Source: Desulfocurvus vexinensis DSM 17965
GTDB lineage: Bacteria; Desulfobacterota; Desulfovibrionia; Desulfovibrionales; Desulfovibrionaceae
Direction of reading: 5' to 3'
DNA length: 51,757 bases
Assembly (NCBI RefSeq): GCF_000519125.1
Contig: NZ_JAEX01000020.1
Location: 1-51,757, forward strand
The translations under genes were made by a program, and so were the position numbers. The notes beneath the pieces are model-generated. The model did not search any database and was not told the DNA's origin. It saw only the letters and a program-made list of their open reading frames with translations. Positions within the stretch are counted from its first letter, which is position 1. Every line of letters begins with the position of its first letter. Below are positions 44,217 to 51,757 of this stretch, piece after piece.

Positions 44217-44261
44217 GACCGCCCGGACGGGTTCGGGTATCCCGAACCCGTCCGGGCGGTC
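44217..44261 (+). other. 21-bp perfect hairpin between binding protein and permease
   Basis: Bases 44217-44237 pair perfectly with 44241-44261 around a 3-nt TAT loop, with no T-run. Such stems after a binding-protein gene commonly stabilise the upstream message and reduce read-through, giving excess binding protein. Confidence 0.75.
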
Positions 44262-44292
44262 TGCGTTGTCCGGCTCCCCCCAAGGCGGAACC

Positions 44293-44979
44293 ATGAATTT
44301 CGAAAAAGCCATCAGCGCCATCATCGACGCCCTGCCCTACATGCTGGGCGGGGTGTGGGTCACCGTGGGCCTGGTCGTCGGGGCCCTGGCCCTGGGCTTC
44401 GTGCTGGGCGTGCCCCTGGCCGTGCTCCAGGTGTACGGGCGGCCCCTGGCCCGGAGGCTGGTGCACCTGTACGTCTGGCTGTTTCGCGGCGTGCCCATAC
44501 TGGTGCTGATCTTCCTCTTCTATTTCGGCATCCTGCCCCACCTGGGGCTGGACAGCGCCTTCTGGGCCGGGGTCATCGTCCTGGGGCTGACCAGCGCGGC
44601 CTACCAGTCGCAGATCTTCCGGGGCGCCATCCAGTCCCTGCCCGCCGGGCAGCTCAAGGCCGCCCGCGCCCTGGGCATGACCGACCTGCAGGCCATCGCC
44701 TGCATCATCCTGCCCCAGGCCCTGCGCCTGTCCATCCCGGGCTGGTCCAACGAATTCTCCATCCTGCTCAAGGACTCGGCCCTGGTCATGGCCATCAGCG
44801 TGCAGGAGATCATGGCCCGCACCCGCTCCGTGGCCGGGCGGACCCATGAGCCCGTGGCCATGGCCCTGTTCGCCGGGGTGCTCTTCTTCATCCTGACCTG
44901 GATCGGGCTGCGCCTGCTGCGCGGGCTGGAGCGCAAGGTGCGCATCAAGGGCTATTCACAGGAAGGATCCATGTCATGA
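44293..44979 (+). CDS. Polar amino-acid ABC transporter permease 1
   Basis: This 228-aa membrane protein has about five helices and the permease signature for ATPase contact (QSLPAGQLKAARALGMTDLQAIACIILPQALRLSIP). It belongs to the HisM/GlnP type. Its stop overlaps the ATPase start (ATGA). ATG 44293 is chosen as the start where the first helix begins. Confidence 0.92.
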   Translation: MNFEKAISAIIDALPYMLGGVWVTVGLVVGALALGFVLGVPLAVLQVYGRPLARRLVHLYVWLFRGVPILVLIFLFYFGILPHLGLDSAFWAGVIVLGLTSAAYQSQIFRGAIQSLPAGQLKAARALGMTDLQAIACIILPQALRLSIPGWSNEFSILLKDSALVMAISVQEIMARTRSVAGRTHEPVAMALFAGVLFFILTWIGLRLLRGLERKVRIKGYSQEGSMS

Positions 44980-45740
44980 GCCAGAACCAGGAAATCCTGC
45001 GCGTGGAGAAGCTCAACAAGAGCTTCGGCACCAACCATGTGCTCAAGGACGCCACCCTGACCCTGCGCAAGGGCGAGCTCAAGGTGCTCATCGGGCCCTC
45101 GGGCGGCGGCAAGTCCACGCTGTTGCAGTGTATGAATTTTCTCATCCCGCCCGACTCCGGGCGCATCTGGCTCGACGGGACGGAGATCCTTGGCCACAAG
45201 AAGCGCGAGCTGTACGCCTACCGCCAGCAGGTGGGCATGATCTTCCAGGATTTCAACCTCTTCGACCACCTGAGCGCCCTGGGCAACGTGCGCATCGCCC
45301 TGACCAGGGTCCGCGGCATGTCGCGCAAGGACGCCACCGAGCGCGCCATGGCCGAGCTGGACCGCGTGGGCCTGGCGGCCAAGGCCGGGCTCTACCCGGC
45401 CCAGCTCTCGGGCGGGCAGAAGCAGCGCGTGTCCATCGCCCGCGCCCTGGCCATGGACCCCAAGGTCCTGCTGCTGGACGAGCCCACCAGCGCCCTGGAC
45501 CCCGAGCTCATCGGCGAGGTGCTGGCCGTGGTCAAGGACCTGGCCACCGCCGGGATGACCATGATCATGGCCACGCACCAGATCACCTTCTCCGCGCAGC
45601 TGGCCTCGGAGTTCGTGTTCATGGAGCAGGGCGCCATCATCGAGCACGACTCGCCCGCGGCCCTGCTGGCCCCGCTGGCCTGCACGCGCACCAAGGCATT
45701 CTGCGCCAAGATCAACGAACTCACGGGGGAGCCCGTCTAG
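44976..45740 (+). CDS. Polar amino-acid ABC transporter ATPase
   Basis: This 254-aa protein has Walker A GPSGGGKST near residue 37, Q-loop MIFQDFNLF, signature LSGGQKQRVSIARALA and Walker B VLLLDEPTSALDPE, with the switch histidine in MATHQITFS. It is the GlnQ/HisP type. It overlaps permease 1 and precedes permease 2 by 1 bp. Confidence 0.95.
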   Translation: MSQNQEILRVEKLNKSFGTNHVLKDATLTLRKGELKVLIGPSGGGKSTLLQCMNFLIPPDSGRIWLDGTEILGHKKRELYAYRQQVGMIFQDFNLFDHLSALGNVRIALTRVRGMSRKDATERAMAELDRVGLAAKAGLYPAQLSGGQKQRVSIARALAMDPKVLLLDEPTSALDPELIGEVLAVVKDLATAGMTMIMATHQITFSAQLASEFVFMEQGAIIEHDSPAALLAPLACTRTKAFCAKINELTGEPV

Positions 45741-45741
45741 C

Positions 45742-46437
45742 ATGTTCGAGGAATACTGGCTTTTCGCCTCCGAACGGGTCGTGCCCGGGCTCAACGCCGC
45801 GCTGCTGGTCAGCGCGCGGCTCATCGTGCCCTCGGCCCTGTACGGCGCGCTGCTGGGCATCCTCACCGGCGTGCTGCGCGTGTACGGCCCGCGCCCCGTG
45901 CGCCGCGTGGCCGACGCCTACGTGTCGCTGTTCCGGGGCACGCCGCTGGTGGTGCAGCTCTATTTCTGGTATTTCGCCCTGCCCTACATCCGCGTGGGCG
46001 GGCACGCCATCGTCCTGGACGCCATGCAGGCCTCCATCCTCGGGTTCGCCCTGTGCAGCGCGGCCTACCAGTCGGAGTACATCCGCGGCGGGCTGCTTTC
46101 CATCAAGGCCGGGCAGATCAAGGCCGCCCGGGCCCTGGGCATGAACCCCATGCAGACCGTTTTGCACGTCGTGCTGCCCCAGGCCGTGCGCCGCGCCCTG
46201 CCCGGCTGCGGCAACGAGGTCGTCTACCTCATCAAGTATTCCTCCCTGGCCTCCATCATCACCGTCAACGAGCTCACCGGCACCGCGCGCAGCATCGCCA
46301 AGGCCACCTTCCGGCCCATCGAGGCCTACGCCACCGTGGCCGTGTACTACCTGGTGCTGGTCACGCTGGCCGTGTGGTTCTTGCGCTGGCTGGAGGACCG
46401 CATGAGCATCCCCGGCTTCGAGCGCCCGCGCGACTAG
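45742..46437 (+). CDS. Polar amino-acid ABC transporter permease 2
   Basis: This 231-aa permease is paralogous to permease 1, with the contact loop LLSIKAGQIKAARALGMNPMQTVLHVVLPQAVRRALP. Two different permeases imply a heterodimeric membrane channel. It starts 1 bp after the ATPase stop, so translation is coupled. Confidence 0.92.
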   Translation: MFEEYWLFASERVVPGLNAALLVSARLIVPSALYGALLGILTGVLRVYGPRPVRRVADAYVSLFRGTPLVVQLYFWYFALPYIRVGGHAIVLDAMQASILGFALCSAAYQSEYIRGGLLSIKAGQIKAARALGMNPMQTVLHVVLPQAVRRALPGCGNEVVYLIKYSSLASIITVNELTGTARSIAKATFRPIEAYATVAVYYLVLVTLAVWFLRWLEDRMSIPGFERPRD

Positions 46438-46475
46438 GCGCGCCAGCCTGCCGGGCTCCCCCCACGAGGCGCCCC

Positions 46476-47882
46476 ATGACCACCGCATCCGCCGCCCCCG
46501 CCGCCTACGTTCCCCTGGGCCCCGAAACCCTGGAGCGCCTGCGCGCCGCCCTGGGCCCGGAGACCGTGCGCACCGACGCCGAAACCCTGGACACCGCCTC
46601 GCGCGACGCCTCCACCGAGGTCCACCGGCCCGAGACCGTGGTCCGCGCCACCTCGGCCCGCCAGGTGGCCGACCTGCTGCGCCTGGCCGCCGAGCTGCGC
46701 TTCGCCGTGACCCCGCGCGGCGCGGGCACCGGGCTGGCCGCCGGGGCCCTGGCCGTGCATGGCGGTGTGGTCCTCGACCTCTCGGGCATGAACCGCATCC
46801 TGGCCATCGACCCCGCCAACCTGCTGGCCGTGGTCGAGCCCGGGGTCATCGTGGCCGACCTGCGCAGCGCCGCCGCCGCCAGGGGCCTCTTCTACCCGCC
46901 CGACCCCGCCAGCCTGGCCACCGCCACCATCGGCGGCACCGCCGCCACCAACGCGGGCGGCCCGGCCTGCGTCAAATACGGCGTCACGCGGCACTACGTC
47001 CTGGGCCTGGAAGTCGTGCTGCCCTCGGGGGAGATCGTCACCGCCGGGGTCGCCACGCGCAAGGGCGTGGTCGGCTACGATCTGGCCCAACTGCTGGTGG
47101 GCTCCGAAGGCACCCTGGGCGTCATTACCCGGCTGTGGCTGCGCCTGGTGCCCATGCCCGAGGCCACCCGGGCCCGCGTGGCCGTGTTCCCCTCCCTGGG
47201 CGCGGCCATGGGCACCGTGGCCGCCGTCATGGCCGCCGGGGTCACGCCCAGTGCCGTGGAGTTCCTGGACAGCCGCTGCCTGGCCCTGGTGGGCGACATG
47301 CTGCCCCTGGACCCGCCGCCGCCCCCGGGCGCGGCCCTGCTGCTGCTGGAAACCGACGGCTCGGCCAGCGCCGCCGACCAGGACATGGAGCGCGTGGCCG
47401 CCGTATGCGCCGCCCAGGGCGCCCTGCACCAGATTCCCGCGCCCGACGAGCAGCGCCGCGCGCAGTTGTGGGACGTCCGGCGCCAGGTCTCCCTGCGCAT
47501 CCACGAATCCGCCCCTGTCTATGTGCCCGAAGACGTGGTCCTGCCCCTGGCGCGCATCGCCGCCTTTGTCGAGGCCCTGCCGGGCCTGGAGCAGCGCCAC
47601 GGCCTGACCATCTACGCCTTCGGCCACGCGGGCGACGGCAACATCCACATCAACATCACCGCCCCCCAGGGCGTGGACGCCGCCGTGGAGGCCTGCATCA
47701 CCGAGCTGCTGCGCCTGGTGGTCGCCATGGGCGGCACCATGAGCGGCGAGCACGGCATCGGCCGGGCCAAGCAGCGCTTCCTGCCCCTGGAACTGGCCCC
47801 GGCCTCCATGCACCTGCAACGCGCCCTCAAGGACACCTTCGACCCCGGGCTGATCCTCAACCCCGGCAAGGTGTTCGCGTAG
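46476..47882 (+). CDS. GlcD/D-lactate dehydrogenase-type FAD-linked oxidase
   Basis: This 468-aa protein has an FAD-binding type 4 domain (FAVTPRGAGTGLAAGALAVHGGVVLDLSGMNRIL near 75; ATIGGTAATNAGGP near 150) and the C-terminal FAD-oxidase domain (GHAGDGNIHINI; SGEHGIGRAKQRFL; FDPGLILNPGKVF). It oxidises a D-2-hydroxy acid such as D-lactate or glycolate; the exact substrate is unknown. It lies 38 bp after permease 2, so it may process what the transporter imports. Confidence 0.88.
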   Translation: MTTASAAPAAYVPLGPETLERLRAALGPETVRTDAETLDTASRDASTEVHRPETVVRATSARQVADLLRLAAELRFAVTPRGAGTGLAAGALAVHGGVVLDLSGMNRILAIDPANLLAVVEPGVIVADLRSAAAARGLFYPPDPASLATATIGGTAATNAGGPACVKYGVTRHYVLGLEVVLPSGEIVTAGVATRKGVVGYDLAQLLVGSEGTLGVITRLWLRLVPMPEATRARVAVFPSLGAAMGTVAAVMAAGVTPSAVEFLDSRCLALVGDMLPLDPPPPPGAALLLLETDGSASAADQDMERVAAVCAAQGALHQIPAPDEQRRAQLWDVRRQVSLRIHESAPVYVPEDVVLPLARIAAFVEALPGLEQRHGLTIYAFGHAGDGNIHINITAPQGVDAAVEACITELLRLVVAMGGTMSGEHGIGRAKQRFLPLELAPASMHLQRALKDTFDPGLILNPGKVFA

Positions 47883-48032
47883 CGACGCGGCGAAGCGGGC
47901 CTTTTCTCTCGCAGCAAGGAAAGGGTGGCAGAAGCGCAGCCAAGGCGATAGTGGTCTCACGGAGGACGGCTTTCCGCGAGTGCCTGCATGGCCAGGGGCT
48001 ATCAAGAGGGAGCCTACCCAAGGGAGGATTCA

Positions 48033-50147
48033 GTGACGGACTATCTTCAGAAAGCCTTTTCCGACGGGCATCTTCAGATCGTCGCTTCGGGCAAGGGCGA
48101 GAAAATCCGGTATGTCGCCGTGAACGTCTCGGAAAAGTGGAGTGACCCGGAAGAAAAGGTTCGCGCCGCCTATTATGCCGAGTTGATCTATCGCTATGGC
48201 TACCAGCCGCAGTGCATCGGCGTGGAAGTTACGGTCCCCGACCGCATGCCGGTGGACCGCGCCGATCTCGTTGTGTTCCGCGACAAGGAGCGCACCAAGC
48301 CCTTCGGCGTTATCGAGTGCAAACGCGACGGCGTTTCTGATACCGAGTTCAAACAGGCCGTCGAACAGGCCTTCGGCAACGGCCACGCCCACAAATTCCG
48401 CGCCGAGTACATCGGTGTCATTGCCGGTCAGACTCGCGCGTTCTACGACTGCTCGGACAAGTACGGGGCGTTGGAGCGCGAGGCGAATATCGTTGCCGAC
48501 CTGCCTATTCAATATGGCAAACCGGAAGAGTTCAAATACTACAAAGGCGCTTTCCCGAAGCCGGACATCGGCGCGGTCAGCCGGGACGACCTGATCAAGA
48601 CCATCCGCAAATGCCACCAGACCCTGTGGGGCGGCGGGCGCCTCTCGCCGCCCATGGCCTTTGGCGAGTTGACCAAGCTGATCTTTTTGAAGACCCGCGA
48701 CGAGAAGAAGCCGCGCAAGAAGGGGCAGCCCTACGAATTCCAGATCAAGACGAACGAAACACCGCAGCGCCTCGCCGCCCGCATCAAGGCCATGTATGCC
48801 GTCGAGCGGCAGAATGAGCCGGATGTCTTCAACGACGATATCAAGATCGATGATACCACGCTCAAGAACGTGGTGCTCCACCTGGAGGGCGTCGACCTCA
48901 CCTCCACTGACCTGGACACCAAGGGCGTTGCCTTCGAGCAGTTCATGGACGGCTTTTTCAAGGGCGACTTCGGTCAATACTTCACGCCGCGCAACATCAT
49001 CGCCTTCGCCACGAAGATGCTGGACATCCAGGCCGACGATTTCGTCATAGACCCAGCTTGCGGCTCTGGCGGCTTCCTGTTGCACGCGCTGGACCATGTG
49101 CGCAAGCTGGCCGATGAGTTCTTTCCCGGCGAAGGTGGTGGCGATGGAAATGAGGAAACCGGTCGCCACCGCGACTACTGGCACAGCTTTGCCGAAAAGC
49201 GCCTGTTCGGCATCGAAATCAACGAGGAAATCGCCCGCGTCGCCAAGATGAACATGATCGTCCACGACGACGGCCACACGAATATCATCGGCAACGACGC
49301 GCTGGAACCCTTGCCCGTCATTGCCAGCAAGAACCAGGGGTTGTTCAATGTCCTCGGCCTCTGCCGCGAGGAAGTTGTCAACGCGGAGACCGGCAAGCCG
49401 GAGGAGATAATCAGGCGCGACGAAAGCAAAGGCTTCGACAAGATCCCCACCAATCCCCCCTTTGGCGCCGTGATCAAAGAGGGTCTGCACAGTTATATTT
49501 CCAGCTATGAGCTTTCCCGCTACGTCGCCAAGGGCAACAACAGGGGCGGGAGCGACGAGGAAGACACCAGCGCCGACTACAAGGCGGGCAAGAAGGCGAT
49601 CAAGCAACGCAGCAGCGTCAAGACCGAAATCATCTACTGTGAGCGGATTTGGCAGTTGTTGAAGCCGGGGGGGCAGGCCGGGGTCGTCCTGCCCGACGGC
49701 CTCCTGACCAACTCCAGCCTGCAAGGCGTGCGCGACTGGATTCTGGAGCGTTTCAAGGTGCTGGCCGTGGTCAGCCTGCCGCAATTCGCCTTCGCCCACT
49801 TCGGCGCGGGGGTGAAGTCCAGCGTGGTGTTTTTGGAGAAGCGCGCGCTGGGCGTGCCCGCCTCGGACGACGAGGCCATCTTCATGGCCATGGCCGAGAA
49901 CATCGGCTACGACGCCACCGGCCGTACCACCTACCAGGTGGAAGTGTTGGACGAGACTCCGGGACAGTCGCGCACCGAGCGCCAACGCTGCGACCTGTTC
50001 GATTGGCAGGTGGCTTTCGACTGGGTGCCCGGCGAGGGCAAGAAAACCGGCCACTGGTCCGAGCGCCACCGCCATGTCATCCCCGGCAGCGGTCTGCTCG
50101 GCCAATACGCCGTTTTCAAGCGCGACCCAGAACCTTTTTTCGTCTAG
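48033..50147 (+). CDS. Fused restriction nuclease-N6-adenine methyltransferase (RM subunit)
   Basis: This 704-aa protein has an N-terminal type I R-like nuclease domain (residues 20-170) with the PD-(D/E)xK pattern ADLVVFRDKE then VIECK. The HsdM-type methyltransferase domain follows (about 175-690), with motif I DPACGSGGF and catalytic motif IV NPPF. A specificity gene follows, so the arrangement resembles BcgI-like systems where one subunit cuts and methylates and another reads DNA. GTG 48033 has GGAGG 5 nt upstream; ATG 47988 is an alternative. GC content is lower than in the neighbours, suggesting transfer. Confidence 0.82.
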   Translation: MTDYLQKAFSDGHLQIVASGKGEKIRYVAVNVSEKWSDPEEKVRAAYYAELIYRYGYQPQCIGVEVTVPDRMPVDRADLVVFRDKERTKPFGVIECKRDGVSDTEFKQAVEQAFGNGHAHKFRAEYIGVIAGQTRAFYDCSDKYGALEREANIVADLPIQYGKPEEFKYYKGAFPKPDIGAVSRDDLIKTIRKCHQTLWGGGRLSPPMAFGELTKLIFLKTRDEKKPRKKGQPYEFQIKTNETPQRLAARIKAMYAVERQNEPDVFNDDIKIDDTTLKNVVLHLEGVDLTSTDLDTKGVAFEQFMDGFFKGDFGQYFTPRNIIAFATKMLDIQADDFVIDPACGSGGFLLHALDHVRKLADEFFPGEGGGDGNEETGRHRDYWHSFAEKRLFGIEINEEIARVAKMNMIVHDDGHTNIIGNDALEPLPVIASKNQGLFNVLGLCREEVVNAETGKPEEIIRRDESKGFDKIPTNPPFGAVIKEGLHSYISSYELSRYVAKGNNRGGSDEEDTSADYKAGKKAIKQRSSVKTEIIYCERIWQLLKPGGQAGVVLPDGLLTNSSLQGVRDWILERFKVLAVVSLPQFAFAHFGAGVKSSVVFLEKRALGVPASDDEAIFMAMAENIGYDATGRTTYQVEVLDETPGQSRTERQRCDLFDWQVAFDWVPGEGKKTGHWSERHRHVIPGSGLLGQYAVFKRDPEPFFV

Positions 50148-50182
50148 CCCCCGTCCCCGCAGGGCAGCCAGTCTGCTTTGCG

Positions 50183-51457
50183 GTGCGGCGGGGGAATGCA
50201 AAGGAACGTATTGATGTTGATTTCAACACACCACGTTTTCAGGCGTTGCGACAGGCGCTAAAGTTTGGTGTTTGGAGGGCGCGCTCAATCAAGTCACTTG
50301 CTACTTACTTAAAGACTGGATTCGCGGCGGGGCTGCAAGATCAAGCAACTGGCAACGAGGAAGGTGTTCCTCATCTGCGGCCACTCAATTTGCTTGAAAA
50401 TGGCAACTTATCTCTGGAAGGAACAAAGAAAGTCCCTTTTGAATCAGTTGGTGATGAGGATCTCTGTCAGCAAGGAGAGGTTCTCTTTAACAATACAAAC
50501 TCCCCAGTGTGGGTTGGAAAGTCAACAATTTTCGATCTAAATGAATTTTGCGCCTGCTCGAATCACATAACCCGTATTGGGTGCTCAAGTGACGTACTTC
50601 AAGGCTTCCTTGTAGAAGCGTTAAATACGCTCCGAGCTATTGGTTATTTTAAGACGCTTAGCACTAGTTTCAATAATCAAGCAGGAATCAATACGCAAGA
50701 GCTTGGGAGGACTGAGATTCCTCTCCCGCCCCTCGACATCCAGCGTCGCCTGGTGGACGAACTCGACGCCGCCCGCGCCAAGCGCGACCACGCCCTGGCC
50801 GAGGCGGAGCGGTTGCTCGCCTCCATTGATGAGTATGTTCTCGGGGTATTGGCGATTCTGCCCGAATCGGATGATCGCCGGGTCTTTGCCGTTCGGCTGA
50901 ATCAGGTCAAGCCGAGGCTCGATGCGGATTACCACAGCCCCTATTTCCAACGACTGCGAAGAGCAATTGAGCAATCAAGGCATGCCACGAAAAACTTGGG
51001 AGACTTGACGGTGTTCATGCGTTCCGGCTTTGCCGCCGGTCGGCAGGACCAGGCGCGTGGAGATGAGGCCGCCGTGCCACACTTGCGACCGCTCAATTTG
51101 AACGCCTGGGGCGAATTATCTGTTGCTGAAACCAAGAGCGTTCCGGAAACAAGGGTCAAGGTAGATGACTATTTAGTTAAAGGCGAAGTGCTGTTCAACA
51201 ACACCAATTCAGCCGAATGGGTGGGGAAAACAGCCGTATTCGATTTGGATATACCTTGCGCGTGCTCCAACCATATGACCAGGATTGCGCTGAATCCGGA
51301 TATTAATCCTTACTTTGTTGCAGCATTGCTGAATGCGTTTCGTGGTGTCGGCTATTTTGCAGCGCTGAGCACGTTCTTTAACAATCAAGCCGGAATCAAT
51401 ACCAACACCTTGGCTTGGGGCGGTGTACGGTTTTCTTGGACACCGAATTGGGAGTAA
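50183..51457 (+). pseudogene. Specificity subunit (HsdS-like), 3' end apparently cut by an IS element
   Basis: About 424 residues are left. Two target-recognition domains are visible, both starting near S/TGFAAGxQDQAxG and both containing GEVLFNNTNS, CACSNHxTRI and FNNQAGINT. Between them is one coiled-coil spacer (LDIQRRLVDELDAARAKRDHALAEAERLL). After the second GINTNTLA the family pattern stops and a 13-residue unrelated tail follows where the IS element begins. The start is uncertain: GTG 50183 lacks a clear ribosome site, and ATT 50210 follows AAGGA. GC is markedly low for the window. Confidence 0.75.
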
Positions 51458-51757
51458 GAGATCCCCAGGAGGTGTTCGATGACGAAGGATGGAATGAGGG
51501 GCAGAGGAGCCTCCTCCCCGGTGGAGGGAGGCCATAGGCCGACCGGAACCGGGGATGAGGCACGCAAGCCGCCCAAGAGGTTCTGGGCCAAGCACAAGAC
51601 CGAGGCTGTGCTCAGGCTACTGCGTGGTGAGGACATCGAGATTTTGAGCCGTGAACTTGGCGTGACCGCCGCCGCCCTGACCCGCTGGCGGGATCAATTC
51701 CTTGCTGGCGGTGCCGAGGGGCTCAAGAAGCGCTCACCCAAGGACGAGGCAGAGGTC
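51416..51757 (+). mobile_element. Left end of an IS3-like insertion sequence (partial)
   Basis: Homology between the two halves of the specificity gene breaks near 51415. From 51416 the sequence begins TGGGGCGG, contains an inverted GGTGT/ACACC pair (51421-51444), and leads into a transposase-like gene. The right end lies outside the window. The boundary is approximate. Confidence 0.6.
51479..51757 (+). CDS. IS3-family-like transposase OrfA (partial)
   Basis: 93 residues are visible, cut by the window end. After a basic N-terminus (KPPKRFWAKHKTEAVLRLL), a helix-turn-helix of transposase type follows (GEDIEILSRELGVTAAALTRWRDQFLAGGAEGLKKR). The AGGAGG ribosome site lies 6 nt before ATG 51479. 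The family is suggested by the helix-turn-helix pattern; the catalytic part is not in view. Confidence 0.7.
   Translation, partial: MTKDGMRGRGASSPVEGGHRPTGTGDEARKPPKRFWAKHKTEAVLRLLRGEDIEILSRELGVTAAALTRWRDQFLAGGAEGLKKRSPKDEAEV

Noticed and set aside
50196-50216. ATG codons at 50196 and 50215 as starts of the specificity gene
   Set aside because: Both are out of frame with the conserved protein; a frameshift or sequencing error would be needed.

Overview
The window reads as a very GC-rich (about 70%) Gram-negative chromosome or large replicon. Gene families and intergenic hairpin style suggest a sulfate-reducing Desulfovibrionaceae-type bacterium (an inference; no rRNA or other marker is present). 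The centrepiece is a complete type III secretion system (T3SS) on the minus strand. It is about 28.7 kb (5322-33975), has 32 genes in one unidirectional run, and has many stop/start overlaps.

Left flank (1-5115): a plus-strand methyltransferase, a MoaD/ThiF sulfur-carrier pair, a TauE-type exporter with a GntR/FadR-type regulator whose promoter holds two LldR-like operators, and a RES-Xre toxin-antitoxin pair with a readable autoregulated promoter.

T3SS (minus strand, read from high to low coordinates): effector chaperone, 1055-aa candidate effector, SseA-like small coiled-coil protein, EspA/SseB-like tip protein, two SycD-type chaperones, three translocator-like proteins sharing an N-terminal domain, then YscB-like chaperone, SctC, D, YscE, F, YscG, I, J, K, L, N, O, P, Q, R, SctW (YopN-TyeA fusion), SycN-like, SctX, SctY, V, S, T, U and a strong terminator. 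The core gene set and order, including SctX/SctY and SycN, are of the Yersinia Ysc kind. The tip and translocator block looks more like SPI-2/EPEC. SctD is about 2.5 times the usual length because of a repeat block of about 430 residues. A sigma-54 promoter precedes the first gene, and an NtrC-type sigma-54 activator gene lies directly upstream.

Right flank (35762-47882): a chemoreceptor, an AraC-type regulator, a GGDEF-EAL protein, a periplasmic binding protein, and a polar amino-acid ABC transporter followed by a GlcD-type FAD oxidase.

Right end (48033-51757): a lower-GC, probably acquired restriction-modification locus. It has a nuclease-methylase fusion and a two-TRD specificity subunit that appears truncated by an IS3-like element running off the window. 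No rRNA, tRNA or CRISPR array was seen.
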